Source: Caenorhabditis elegans (taxonomy: Eukaryota; Nematoda; Chromadorea; Rhabditida; Rhabditidae). From it: a stretch of DNA of 64,000 nt. The translations under genes were made by a program, and so were the position numbers. The notes under the pieces are model-generated. The model did no database searches and was not told where the DNA came from. It worked only from the letters and a program-made list of their open reading frames with translations. Of this stretch, positions 1 through 15,698 are shown piece by piece (positions within the stretch are counted from its first letter, which is position 1; each line of letters starts with the position of its first letter). Where the stretch lies: contig NC_003280.10 of assembly GCF_000002985.6 (NCBI RefSeq), forward strand, positions 10,164,501 to 10,228,500, given 5' to 3'.

Positions 1-1173
1 CGCACACACGCACCAATTAGACAGGAGCTTATGGCTGATTTAAGGTGAAGCTCGTTAGGGCCCCGCCTTTCCGGTATAACCTGGACGGGAGGGACACTGA
101 GGTACCAAAAATGTGCACAAGGAGCAGAAGCAGGTGTGAGTCGTTAGGGCACTGTGTTTCCGTATTCTGGTATTTTCCTAATTATTCAAAGGCCTAGAAC
201 TCAATAAGAAAGAAAAGTAGAAGGTATGGTTTAGATACCTAATGGCACCGGAAGGAGGAGTACCTCAAATCTTACGGAGGCAGGCAGGTGCTTGCCTTAA
301 AAGCGAGGCCCATTACGTCTGTGAGCCATAATCGTCGATTTTACTCAATTATTTTCGCTGGCTTCTGAATTTCACTCAATAGGGGCAGGTGCATTCGGAT
401 GGCGAACTGACTTAATCTCGCAACTGCTCTCCCAACATTTTCTCCTATTTTCGTCTTATTAATCTACTCGATAATCGACCATGGTTTCGCTTATAAGGTA
501 TGTCTCGTGTTTTATTTCGTAGGAAGAATATTTATGAGTGACATTTTTCATATTTTCCTCATGTCCTATGCCTAATTAAAATTGGATTTAAACTAGTGTG
601 GTATAACTAGAACTTTTAATTGACACCTTACAATTCAAGATTTAGGTAGATAAAAATTTTCTAGATAATACTAACAATTTAGACATTAAAAGGAAAGGAA
701 TAATGTGTCAGAGGGTGTTATACCAAAATTTCAACTAGAATTGAAATGTATATTCTCTGAAGTTAAATATGCTCAAAACGGTGTCAGGTGATAAAAGAAT
801 TTGAAATAATTGAATCGTTAATTTAAAGAATTCTCGCATGATTTATAGATTTTAAATTTAAAATATTCATTATTAGATTTTACTTATAATAAGATTCAAT
901 GTGTTTTAATGTCTGTTTCTCCCTATCAACTTTATATAACTTATTTTTCTTATTAGAATTGAACCTTCAATGCTTTACCTTTACGCCTTAGATGTATATC
1001 CGCTTTCTTTAGTGTTATCAAAAATTGGTCATTTATTAAAAAATAGAGAAATATTTTTCAAGTGTTTTGTTAATTGAAAGTTTTTTGATAAGCCCAAAGA
1101 GAGCCGGAATAGAAAAGCAATAATTTTTCAAAATTTTGTATTAGAAGTTTCCTAGATCAAATAAGAATCCTAC
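1..1173. other. Intron of daf-19 (partial); no gene seen
   Basis: No supported coding segment on either strand. The first 420 bases are less AT-rich than the rest and include a ggccccgcctttcc word whose core recurs near 18350. The remainder is AT-rich intron sequence following the exon-4 donor. Confidence 0.6.
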
Positions 1174-4100
1174 CTTGGTCAAGCCCAATTTCCATTGGCA
1201 GAACACTTAAAAATTCTCCAGTAAAGTCACTTTCTCTACTATTCTCGTTTTCCACTTCGACTTCTTCTTCGTAATCTTTTTCACCGAGTAGATAAACTGA
1301 CATATTCAGATAGTTCGTAGTACAAATGGGGTAGACAAAACCTCACACAAATGGTTCTTCGTATTCTGCGATTTAACAGAGAAAAGAAGTGAGCGTGAGA
1401 GCAGCAAAAGGAGCCATATGTGGGTATGTGCATGAAGCTGTGCTATTATCATATCTCTAGGTTCTCTTACTTCCTCTAGACTCGCCACCACACCTTTGAT
1501 TATCTATCCGTCCGTTATCTCATATTTATTTTCTTTTAAATTTTACGGGTATACTGCGTCGAAAACTAATTAGTCAAGAATCTGCGCGAGCTGGCCTCAT
1601 CATTTCTGGCAATGCCAACAGGTGGTTGATTGAAACTCACCATCTCCCACGGTACCATCATTTAGGTTAGAACATTGAAATGAGACTGGCAATGATTTCT
1701 TGAGCATCTTGATATTTGGCTTCACATCTTCAGGCTCCATTTTCTTACGAGGTGTTCCAGACGAAGAAGACCTTGTGCTTATTGTATTGTGAGTTTCTTT
1801 TGATAATCTGAAAATTTGAACTACTTGTGCATTAAATTTGACTCTAGGATTTGAATTTTAGCATGTCGAAAAGACATGGGATATGAAAAATTAACAAATA
1901 AACTAAATAGTAGTAGTATGAGATGACAAAAGTGGGGGGAAGCGGATGCGAGGTTTTCATTATTCCCCGTATCCATGGAAACGCAGAAAGGGACTCCGAA
2001 TCGGGCTTCTGTTATCACTCCACCCACTCCAAGCCGACAAGCACACCACTCCACCCGCCACTAGTTCTCCTCTTAATTGGCACGAGTTCACGAGATATTT
2101 TGGAATTTAGAAAGAACTCGTGCTTCTTCTAATTTACCTTTAATGTGAGTTTTTCTCAATTTTCAATTTCACTATTACTAATTCGGAATACCGAATTCCC
2201 TCTATTAAAGTTGCACCCCCTGCAAGCCAATCGAAAACTTGCAGCATCTAATCATCTTGAACTGACTTTTCTTGAGCTGACACCCCCGAATTTTTATTTA
2301 ATTTTGGAGCATTTACAGCCTAATATTTAGCAAATTACCAAATTTACGGAAACAATTTTTTGTCGATTTCCAAAATTATGATTGGCAAAAACTGAGTTTT
2401 TTAATCTCAAGTTTTGACTGCAAATTAAAAAAATTGGAATTTTTCCCTTTAACCTTCAAGTTCTGTTTTTATTCATCTGCATTTGTTTTTTTTTTCCGAC
2501 ACATTATTTTGTGGATTTTTCTAATTAAAGATCACATTTCTAATCTTATCCAAAATCATTTTCCATCAAGCGATGTGATCAGATTTTTCTTTTAAAAAAT
2601 AGGAAACTTCAATTATATTTTGTGGTAATTCTGGTACTTCAAACATTCGGAAATAAAATCATAGTCCTAAATAAGTTTTCTGTTCTTTCAGAGAATTGTT
2701 TTTAAAAAATTTCATTGATTTTTTAAATTATAAAAAAATTAAGAATTCTGGGAATATTTTAAAATCGTTCTCGTATCTTTAAAATATCATTGAAGCTTTT
2801 CTGAACAAAAATAAAACTTCATTTTCTCAACCAATTTCATTTACTTAAATTAAATAATTGTCTGAAAACTTTCAGACAGACTTTATATGTTTCAATATGC
2901 TTGTATGCAGCTATAGTAAATTTTTTAAACTCAAATCGATCTGTTTCAGTTTTTGATTAAAACTTCAGTTAAAATCATTTTTCCATACAACTCCTTTTGA
3001 ACTGTGCACTTTTTCAAAGTTTGGAATATTTCAATTTCAAGTTTTCAAAATTCTATCTGTTACTGTAGCTGATAATCATGTTATACTTTAGTTTTTTTTT
3101 TTTTAATATTACTAATGTTTTGAAAATCCTACATTTTCATGTAAAATTTAATTTCCTTTTCTTACTCTTTTATCGTTTCATTATTTTTCGTTGTCGTTTT
3201 ATTCCAGCTAATTTGTTTTTATTTTCAGAAAACTTCCCGCTTTTGGTCACGTTCACACACCGGGTGCTTCACCATCTTTTTCATAATTTCTTGTTCATAT
3301 CTTTGTGCTCTTCTTTCTACTTTCTCTCACTTTGCTCTTCGTTTTGGGTCTGAGAGTATAGCATAGACAAACCGACCACTACTCTACGCTAATTTATGCC
3401 CTCGCCAATTCTCCAGAGAGAAAAGATGCAAAGCCAGGAGCAGATGAAGAGAGAGAGGAACCAAAGTAGAGAGGAAGTGTGAAGATGAGAACGTTAGTTC
3501 CTCAACTTTAAACACATTTTACAAAACGCTCCATTGATAGTCAATTTGTTGGTTGTTGAAAGAAAAAACTTACGATTTTGAATCTTTGGATGCAGATCGA
3601 AGTTTTCTTTCTCCAGATGGATGTGTTTCTAGAGGCTCTTCTTTAATCGTTTTTTCAGACTTTTCAGATTTCTCCGGTGATTTTTGATTTTCGACATCTT
3701 TAAATTTCTTCCTCCAAAGTGCATCAATATCAAGTCCTTTTCGCTTCCTTGAAGGAGTCTCTCTGAAAAAATTGGTTATTGTTTTAAAGTGACCACAACT
3801 TTCAAAGCTTCAAAAATATTTCACAAGATTATATACTTTGCCAGCCTTCAAGAAAACCTAGGCCTGCTTGGAGCCTATTGTGCGCATTTTTAAAAGACCT
3901 TTCGATAAATTGATTGATTTGAAAATTAACTTAAGAAGTTCGGATTAAAATCTACATTATCAAAAACATGAAAATACCGGAGTTCACGCAAAATTGCAGT
4001 ACATTTCGATAGGCAGGCACATACACCTAGAGCCTTCTTGCCTAAGCATAAACTGAATTATGTCCTAAAGAAATACATTTGTAGAAAAAAAGCCAAATAT

Positions 4101-4821
4101 CCTAATTAAACACTACAAAAATTTCGATTTTTTTTTTGAATTTTGAAAAATCTGAAAACCTTCCGAAGTTAGTAAATTGCCAAATGTTCCGAAATTGTGA
4201 AATTGATGCCGGTTCAAATTTCTAGAACGTTCTAATTAAAATATAAAACTCGTAGAAATTTTGATTTTTTTGGTCGATTTTCAAAATTATGACAAAGTTT
4301 TCACCACTTTTTTGACTGTAAATAAAAAAAACCAAAAGTTTTGCTATAATTTTTGAACATTTAAGCACTATAGTAGTTGTTCTACGAAACGCATTTTTCA
4401 AAACTGTAAGTTTCGGTGATTTTTTTTTTGAAATATTATACATTTATTTTGATAAATAAAGTATTTTTCCTACTTCCTTCCTCATTTACTTAATTTTCTT
4501 CTTTTTTTTCTTAAACAGTTTTTTTCTTGTCATGTCACACTTTTTTTTGCTGTATCTTTTTTTTCTCCAATTCAATGTTCCTATGGCCACCCAACGACGA
4601 CACCGTGTGAAGGTCATTCATCTCTTTCTCGAAAATGGAAATAATGGGAAAAAAGTGATGGGATGGGAGAATTTGATATGATAAGATATGGGGTTTTTCT
4701 CGCACAGGTGGTCGTACAGACTTTCAGCCGATTTTTGCAGATAGACTACTCACATCTTCACGTTTTTCTCGGCTGCACTGAGCACACTGCTCGTCGATGG
4801 CACCGGCTCCTCATTGGTCAT
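1174..4821 (-). CDS. daf-19: RFX transcription factor DAF-19, N-terminal part (truncated at window left edge)
   Basis: Four coding exons on the minus strand: 4754-4821, 3574-3762, 1641-1807, 1174-1296. All joins keep frame and the last donor (1173) leads into an intron leaving the window. The product starts MTNEEPVPSTSS, then a basic stretch (TPSRKRKGLDIDALWRKKF), a Lys/Glu-rich region, a second basic stretch (SGTPRKK) and an acidic segment. The RFX DNA-binding domain must lie left of the window. DAF-19 is the RFX regulator of ciliary genes in sensory neurons. Identity rests on position next to gpd-4, orientation and exon layout known for this gene, not on a visible domain. An acceptor (tagtttcag) about 25 bases before the ATG suits trans-splicing. 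Exon 4 has a second possible start at 1303 (see separate entry), matching a gene known for N-terminally short isoforms. Confidence 0.78.
1297..1303 (-). promoter_or_regulatory. daf-19: Alternative start ATG fused to the exon-4 splice acceptor of daf-19
   Basis: On the minus strand the sequence ATGTCAG precedes exon 4. Its final CAG is the acceptor used by the long transcript (exon 4 from 1296), and its ATG at 1303-1301 opens the same frame (MSVYLLGEKDYEEE). A transcript starting inside intron 3 would therefore begin translation here and drop the first 141 or so residues. This fits the short ciliary isoforms known for the gene; linking it to a named isoform is inference. Confidence 0.6.
1808..3573. 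other. Intron 2 of daf-19; no gene seen
   Basis: AT-rich intron of about 1.77 kb between exons 2 and 3. Short open frames on both strands lack splice continuity and composition typical of exons. A mixed-composition stretch (about 3340-3490, purine-rich on the plus strand) lies just downstream of exon 2. Confidence 0.6.
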
Positions 4822-7905
<3,084 letters not shown>

Positions 7906-8422
7906 TTCTATCAGGATCTTTTATGTATAATCCATGTATTTCATAGCTATTTTTTTTATTACAGTCATCATTGAATAAACCTATTTTTCTGGTGAAATCT
8001 AGTACTTTTGTCGTGATTTTAGAAAAAGATTGAAATGACTTCTAAAGTGAATGTCTATTGGAATTCGAGACCTAACCTTTAAATTTAAAGTTGCTTCGCA
8101 TTTTGATGGTGCGAACGTGGACTATTGATAGTGTTTTGTGGTGCGTTGCGGGCTAAACCGCGACGCCTCTGACGATCTTGCACCCAAATAAATTAAACGT
8201 ATTTTTCTGATTAAAATTAACATTTCGTCTAGAAAAGCTAATTTTGCACTCATTTGAAAATAATAGCATCTTTCTTTTTTTTAATGAATCCATTTCACAT
8301 CCATTATCTGATACAAATTTTATTCTAGATGTTTTTCCTAAAGCTCCTCATTTTTCGAATATCTGTATTTAATTCGTTTTTTATTTCCAGAACAGCTGTC
8401 CTAAATCATGTTTTTTTTTCAG
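7906..8422 (+). other. gpd-4 3' flank and spacer
   Basis: Contains the gpd-4 poly(A) signal (AATAAA 7974-7979), then about 440 bases without a gene, ending in a T-rich acceptor (tttttttttcag, 8422) before the next ATG. The gap is rather long for an operon spacer. Confidence 0.6.
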
Positions 8423-8424
8423 AA

Positions 8425-9780
8425 ATGCCGTCCATCAGTAAAACGAAAAGCGGGGAGCGCTATCGAGCGCCTACCGATCAAGCTCGTAAAATGGATCGAA
8501 AAAAGGAAAACAAGAGAAACAAAAAAGACAGGCAGCAAATAAGACAAGCTATGGCGAAATACTGTAATCTGGATGAGACAACGAGCAAACTTTTGGCATT
8601 AGAACGGCAGATCCTTGGATTAGATCCTCAACCGTTCCATATCGATGTTCTCAGAAAGAAGCAGAAAGTGCTGACAGATTCGATTAATAAAAGACGGATG
8701 ACATTGCAACAGGGAAAAGAAGACGCTGAATTAAAGAAGTTTAATGACAAAATCAATGCATATCAGTCAGATTGTCAAAAACTAGCTGTTCTTGCTCGTA
8801 AGTATCATTTTTCTTTTTTTTTATAAATCACAACGTTCATTTTAGAACAAGCTCGTCTTGCCCGCGAAGCTGACCCGGACATGATCCCCTTACCAATGGG
8901 AGATGTTTCTACTGCCGGACCTGAAAGAAATAATCAACTACTTGCTCCTGCTATGATAAAGTATGTTAAATAAGTTTTGAGAATTTAAATTTTTAATTAT
9001 TTTTTAGACGTAAAGTGGAATTTCAACTTCCTCCTAGACCTGTTCGTGTAGCTGGACAAAAGCCTCCTGGGCCGCCTTGTGGATTGGCTCCAAATTTCAG
9101 TGACAGCGAAGAAGAAGAAGAGGAAGTGCACGATGATCACTATGACGACATCGATCTTGCGCCCGTACCTAGTAAGGAGTTAATTTCTTAACGAAAGTAA
9201 TTTTTGAAAAATTTCAGTTCCCGAATTCGACAACCCGTACCAGCCAATTCATAGAAATTGTAAGTTTTTATAGGCCAATTCCAACATTTAAAATTCTTAC
9301 TCCCTTTTGTCTGGAAATTTTCAAGAAATTCCCACATTAAAAAAAATGTAATAAAAATTATGTTTTGCAAATAAAATTATGTTTTGATTTCCAGACGGAC
9401 CTCCATCCTCATATAACTCAATGCCAACCAGAATGCCGCACCATCATCACCACCATCACCCACATGCGAGTTCTCATTACAATCCAATGGGTTTCCAAAA
9501 CCATCACGAAGAAGCTGTTATTTCGTCGGCTCCACAAATTAATCGCAGTAATGAACCTGCTGCTCCAGCAACACTTTCTGCTGCTCCTGAACTACGAAAC
9601 TTACGACGAGAAACTGTCAAATTAGTGCCGGCACAATTGCTCCGTCGTCCAGGAGACAACAAGACTATCGTCCCACGACAAGCGGCTCCAGTACAAAGGC
9701 GACCGGAGGTTCAGAAGCAAGCAAAAAATACCGATGAAGCTTATAATGATTTTATGAAAGAATTGGATGGTCTCATTTGA
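8425..9780 (+). CDS. WBP11-like pre-mRNA-splicing-associated protein
   Basis: Exons 8425-8797, 8846-8960, 9008-9171, 9218-9259, 9395-9780 give 359 residues. The N-terminus (TKSGERYRAPTDQARK, then a Lys/Arg-rich helix) matches the WBP11 N-terminal domain. The C-terminus (LRRETVKLVPAQLLRR ... EAYNDFMKELDGLI) matches the end of vertebrate WBP11. Between them are a proline patch, an acidic run (SDSEEEEEEV) and a His run (about residues 241-249). Family knowledge: WBP11 is a nuclear protein of late spliceosomes that binds WW domains and PP1. This version is much shorter because it lacks the long proline-rich half of the human protein. The start is fixed by an acceptor three bases upstream. AATAAA is at 9827. 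Confidence 0.85.
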
Positions 9781-10173
9781 ATTTGGATACTGTTACGAGT
9801 TTTCTTTTTTAATTATTGGCGTTTAAAATAAAAAATTATTTCTAGTTCCACGATATTATTTTCAGATTAACTTTTCAATTGCTTGTTGTTTAAACATCAA
9901 ATCGCTTTGATATTATTTCTAATAAAAAACGGGTATCCCCGCAAATACGTTCGCAATGTTCGCAGAGAAAGTCAGAGACGCAGAAATGCAAACAGTGCGA
10001 GAGTGTGCGTCGGCCATGAGAGAAACGAGAGAGGCATCCGAGTCTCCCACTTTCTCTGCCGGTCTCACCACGATCGATCGCGGTCTCGCAACGCTCTTCA
10101 CTTTACAGTTTCCATTCAGCTTTTCCTTTTAAAACTGTTTCTTCCAGGTTTCGCCTGAATCTCCTAACTAATA
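9781..10173 (+). promoter_or_regulatory. Upstream region of the zinc-finger/AT-hook gene
   Basis: After the WBP11-like poly(A) signal the sequence becomes GC-richer (9950-10100), with cgatcgatcgcg and the word GGTCTCGCAACG at 10082-10093, identical to 6512-6523 upstream of gpd-4. A consensus acceptor (gtttcttccag, ending 10147) lies about 25 bases before the ATG and suits a trans-splice site. Confidence 0.5.
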
Positions 10174-13100
10174 ATGACAGGCAGAGGCCATTCCTTGAAA
10201 GGTTAGTAAGCAAATAACAGAAAAGTATCACAGAAATACAATTTCTCGCAGAAAAGGTATTGCGAAATCAGAATAACTTTGAATTGAAGATTTTCAAAAC
10301 ATTTTCTTTAAAAACGGAAGATTTACAGTGATTTTTGAACAATAGCAGAAAAACTGTAAATTTAATTATTTGGAAAAAGCATGGCAACTTTATTTGTTCT
10401 TCCAAAATTAAAAAAAGCCAACTCTACAGGTGTAGCACATTCAAATCCCGATAGTTCTTCCGACAGTCGACGGGGCAGAGGGCGAGGTACCCGTAGATCG
10501 CAACTTCCGACGACAAGCCATGCCGATGAGCAATCCGAAGAGCACGAATTCAGAGAAGACGAGGATCCAGAATTTTTGAATGAAGATCACGAAGATGATA
10601 CTTTGGTTGAAGGAGATGATAGATCAGATATGGATAAGATTAAGTGAGACTTAATTTTTAAATCGAATGCTTATTTAATCAATCTTATTTTTCAGGCAAA
10701 TTCAACAACAAAAAATGATGATTGTCACACCGATGGCTCAGAAACGTACACGTGGCAGACCACCTAGACAGAGGACTTCAAGCCAAGCTCAGATGCCTGA
10801 CGATCTCATGGATGAAGAGCTGATGAGTCAAGATTTGTTGGAATCTGGCCCACTGGAAGGTCCGGGATCGTCTGATCGTAAGCCTGCGCCTCCTGTGCTG
10901 GTTGGACGAGGCTCGCGGGCTCGTAATGCTCCGAAAAAGCTGAACGATTTTGTGCAGCATCACCAGTTAGCGAATAAAAAGATGCAAATTCAAGAAATTT
11001 CGATTCCACTCCCACTTGCTCCAAATGCGGGAATTGAAGATAATATAGAGCCACTTATACCAAATGATGCTCACATTGAGGAAGTTCGCCACGAAGTTGT
11101 TGAAAAAGATGTTGTGAAATCAGTGATAGAACGTGATCGAGATGAAGATCAAGAACAAGAACATGCGTCGGTGGCCGATCCAGCTGGTCCTCCTCCGGCA
11201 CCAGCACACCTTGCGAACAAAGCCAATAGTAGAGGCCGTCCAGCAAATCCTATTCCACCACATCGACGTCCTGTGCCGAAAGATCTTGTTCCTCCTGGCT
11301 TCCCGAGTTTGAAGCGAGCAAGTTCTCAGAGAGATCCTACACCAATTAAGAGGAAGGACACAAGGGAAGTCGCTGAAAAAGTGCAAGAATCGCATAGGGA
11401 TCCCGAGCCAAACGATGCTCCACCTTCGCCACTTTCAATGTCAGAAGTTCCAATTGCTGCACATCAAGTTGAGATTGAAGATGAAGTAGTGCAATCTGGA
11501 TCTCCGATTGATATAGTGACGGAAGTGGAATCCAATGATGGTCCTCCACCAATGCCACCGATGCTCCTGCAGCAGCAATCATCTCAAGCTTCTTCGTCTA
11601 CTGTACCATCAGCTTCTCAAGGAGTTACCGTACCATCCACTGCATTAGATGCCACAAAGAAAAAAGAGCGTGAAGCTGGAAAAGATCTCCCATCAGAACA
11701 TTTTCCAAAGGAGAAAGCTCGTCATGTTTCCACAAGAGGACTACATCCATACGTATCCGATAAATCTCATATTTATGACGTACGAGATCAAGTTCTTATA
11801 CATCCTGAAGATATGGAACAACAAGAACAAGATGCAATTGCTCAGCAAAGAGTTTTGACTCTTCAGGGAGGAAATTTCATTGAAGATCGTATTGGTAGAT
11901 CTGATTTAATGGAAGATGAAGAAATGAAAATGATGAAATCAATACAACCACAGCAATATATTGTGGAGGAAAATGGAATGAATGTCGTTTATGAAGTTGA
12001 TCCGAATAGTGTTATTGAAGAAGAAGAACAAGTAGAAATTCAAGCAGCAGAGCAACAAGCTGAGCAATATGTGATGGATGAGCACAGTAAGCAAGGGGAG
12101 ATGGAAGATGAAGAAGATGACGATCTTCCACCACAACTTGTCCCAGAAGGAGTACCAGAAGATGCAGTTGGAGATGATGAACGTGACGAACAATCACAAG
12201 AGAAAGGTCTGGCTGTTGATGAGGATGGTAATTTCGACTTTAATATGATGGACGAAGGTGAAATGATTCGATTGCAATCTCCTGGCGGAAGAGCACACGA
12301 AGTGCGTTTTGCTCGAGATGTTCATGGAAATTCAGTGTTTATTGATGAGAATGGGCATATTGTGGAACTGGTAACCGATACAGGAGCACTTGTGGAGCCG
12401 CATAATATGGTGGAGCAGGAACAGCAAGTGATGCAGGAAGAGGTGGAACAAGAAGATGTTAAGAATAAACAACAGATTCGACAACATCAGCAGCAGCAAC
12501 AGCAAGAAGTACCAGGCGGCCAAGAAGGTGAGCTTACACTGAATAACTGGATAAAGGTGGACTACGGCCAGTTGGGAAATCATTGAAACCCATTCAAATA
12601 TAATGCTAAAATTAACTAATTTTAAATACGCTAAAAATTTGATTTTTTTCGATTTAGCAGACCTTTTTTGATTTCAAATCAAAAAAATTCCAATTTTTTA
12701 AGAAAAGTTTTACGATATTTACTTATTTAGCATCATATGTATGAACGTAGTCCACCTTCAAATGTGTTTTTAGTTTCAAAATGCTAGCTAAAGAAAAATT
12801 TTGCAGGAGCCGGCCCTGTGGATCGTGGAAATTTGGAATTCAGCTTTCTGGACACGAATAATATTTGCTGTGGCCTTTGTGGAGAAATAGTTGTCTATGA
12901 TAAACTTCTCACGGAGCATCTTCCAACTGCTCACCCTGAATATCTTTCACCTGGAGTAGAACTTGAAGAAGTCCCGTACGACAGTTGGCTTAAAACACGC
13001 CTGAAACAAGAGTCAAAGATGATGGAGAACGGATTTCGTCACTATGATGATCACGATGGTGGTGGATTTGGTGGAGCTGTCAGACTCTACTCAAAAGGAA

Positions 13101-15162
13101 TTCGACAAATGAGAAAAGTCAGTCAAATTCGTGTAAATGTCAATGAGATGACATTGCCGCAACTGGAAGTTGCTCTGAAAAGAAAGCTCGTCGAGAAAAT
13201 GGGAAGAAAAGTTCCAGTTTCCCTGGTAGATCGACTTCACGCAAGATGTGATATCTGTCAAGCTGTGGTGTCATTAAATAAAAAATTCGAAGTAATACAC
13301 CTCGTTCGTCACTTCAACGCGTGGCATCCTGCAGAACATCGATGCTCTCAGGATTGGCGGGATCCGGGATCAGCGACTACTAGCACTTCAAGACGTCCAC
13401 TTTCACTGAGCGATTTTTCTGTTGTTAGCACTGAATCCGCCGATCAAAATAATCTGCAATGCATTTGGTGTGGAATGATGATGGATCGATCAGCGCTTGG
13501 AATGCATTTCTCAGAAGTTCATGCTCAACAGATTGCGGTGCCTAATTGCTCGCTGTGCCTTCAGGAGATGGTAATGACTGCTCGATTAATGGAGAAATAC
13601 GGGGAAGACTTTGGAATTAGTCTTCCAGATGAATTTCACCTTCAATGTTCCAAACTAAATGCGAAATACAGCTCGGAGAAAGCTATGGATAAGGCTATAG
13701 ACAGACATTTGAAAAGAGCGAAGCCTGGAGTTGATCAACATGATCCAGATGATTCGCATGAAGATGCAGAAGCGGTAAGAACATTGGAAGTAGTTTGTAG
13801 CCGATTTCACTAAATTCTTAAAGATAAAAATTATTTAAAAAAAGGGAAATTCTCGATTTTAAAAGGCGCACTTTTCTGCGTCTCCATAATATTAGTTTTA
13901 ATTATTTTAACAGAATTTCATTTTTTTAGTCATTTTGAATCTCAAAAAGCAAAATATAGTTTCTTTCAGATCTGCACCACAAACAGTCAACAATCATTTG
14001 GTCGCCGCAATCGTCTGAAGCGAAAGTTTGTAAAACCATGCTTCCGACAAATCTGTCCCAATAATTCATCGTATTTCGAACCAAAATCTGCTTGTGAATG
14101 GAAGTGCCGTCTCTGCAATCGTAACGTTTACGGTGCTGTAATCTCTGCTGGAGCTATCAAGCACTATAAAGAATTCCATCCAGCCGAAACGGAGCATATG
14201 CAATATGAACTTGTCAAAGCACGTTTAGAGCGAATCGGTGATGGATCCATGGAGTTTGTTCATCCACAATTGGTTGAATGTCTGATTTGTAATCTAACAT
14301 ATGCTCTTCATAAGCCTTTCAATATTTGTCGTGCTATTCGCCATCTTCGTCTCAAACATCCTGAAGTGATGCCTGAAACTGCTGGAAAGCCAATCAGTGG
14401 CGCTGAAATTTCTGAAACTACTGACCTTCAAACTACAATCAGACGACCTAATATTCGATTTGGTGACACTATTACGGATCCAATTGAGCTGGAAAGATTC
14501 CGAAAAGATAATTTCGATCAGCAATTTGACAAGGTCCAAATTGTCTTTGGAATCAAGAAAAACAACGAGCCAGCTTACATTTTGCTTATGGAAAATGAGA
14601 AGATGGATTTAAAAATGGCACAAGAAATGGCTGGCAAAGTGCAAACAGAGGAAGATACTTCACAAGAAAGTCGATTCGATAGATTAGTTGGAAGAGATGA
14701 AACTCCACAATTCGAGGAATCTGAACCATCTACAATGTTCCGCGAAGAAACCAAACCGATGGCTCTTGAATTCCCACAACAGATTGTAGAAGAAGAAGTT
14801 GAAGAAATGGAAGAAGTTCCAGTGGAGACTGAGTTCATTCCAACATATGACGCCAATAATCCGGATCATGTGCTCATTGATGAAAATGAAATTATGGTAT
14901 GCTTTGACTCCTGATTTTCTGATATTTCATTGAATTACTTTCAGAACGACGGCAACTACGAGATGATCCAGGAGGGCGAGTATCAAGAGATTGAGGAAGA
15001 TAGAGTATGTCTTAATTTTTGGTTTAATTTCAAAAAACATATATTCAATTTCAGACTGTCCGTTACCTCACTGAAGATGAAATACGTGAAGCTCAGGCAC
15101 GTGGAGAAATACTCGAATTCGAGGAAGGCGAGTATGTCGAGGAATATGCCGTGCAGCAATGA
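10174..15162 (+). CDS. Large acidic nuclear protein with AT-hook-like motif and CX2C...HX4H zinc fingers
   Basis: Exons 10174-10201, 10430-10643, 10696-12527, 12807-13774, 13970-14896, 14945-15004, 15055-15162 give 1,378 residues. Seen: RGRGRGTRR (about residue 25), an AT-hook-like KRTRGRPPRQ (about 93), a long acidic Gln/Glu-rich disordered region to about 690, then five fingers of form CX2C-X11-17-HX4H near residues 712, 838, 910, 1061 and 1118, and an acidic tail. I do not recognise a characterised orthologue. AT-hook plus paired fingers suggests a chromatin-associated DNA-binding protein (inference). The donor at 12527 bypasses an in-frame stop at 12584, joining the fingers to the acidic half without a frame change. 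An alternative start at 10381 would replace the first ten residues. Confidence 0.85.
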
Positions 15163-15698
15163 TAGTCAATAACGACTTCTCAATTTTTGTCATAGATTTT
15201 TATTTGCTTTTTCTAATCATCATTTCTTATCCCCTGGGTTATGATATTTTAATATCTAGTTTTTTCATTCTTTTACTTTGTTCCAAATTTGAAATTCCTT
15301 TTATGTTGACCTACATTCTCCCATCTTTTTTATTACCGGTCCAGAAAGTGTTAATGACACACAGCTGTCTACACTATCTGGAACGGTAATATCGTGCCAA
15401 AGCGATCGTTCCGTGAACACTGCAATTCCGTACAGTCGGGACCCCTTTTGCAACTGTACACAGATCGATCGCTTTGTCGTTAAAATAACCTAGTTACCAA
15501 TTCAATACCCCATCCAATATATGAATTTAATTCATGTTCTGCATTATTTGATCAAATCTTGAAACATTTATTCACATTATGTACAGAGGAAATATGACGA
15601 AAAACATCTAATCTACATGTGGGAAAATGATGATTATTAATGTATTCAATAGGATTCTTTTTTATATAAATATTAGTGATTCATTCAGAAAAAGGCGT
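15163..15698 (+). other. 3' flank of the zinc-finger gene with two foldback structures
   Basis: Convergent spacer to srd-1. Holds a 21-nt-stem hairpin (15331-15391) and a second foldback (15401-15473); see the separate entries. Otherwise AT-rich, without a gene. Confidence 0.6.
15331..15391 (+). ncRNA. miRNA-precursor-like hairpin (candidate)
   Basis: Arms 15331-15351 and 15371-15391 are inverted copies with 19 of 21 positions paired and a 19-nt loop. Two isolated mismatches sit at 15339 and 15346. Size and near-perfect pairing resemble a nematode pre-miRNA, but no mature sequence is recognised. It could also be a tiny palindromic repeat. Confidence 0.35.

Noticed and set aside
2941-2948. 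CTGTTTCA, the core of the worm piRNA upstream motif
   Set aside because: Single copy outside the chromosome IV clusters, without the surrounding context; also expected by chance in this composition.
12528-12586. Ending the acidic protein at the stop at 12584-12586 and treating the zinc-finger part as a separate gene
   Set aside because: A good donor (GAAG|GTGAGC) at 12527 and acceptor at 12806 join in frame, and the following exons have no start of their own.
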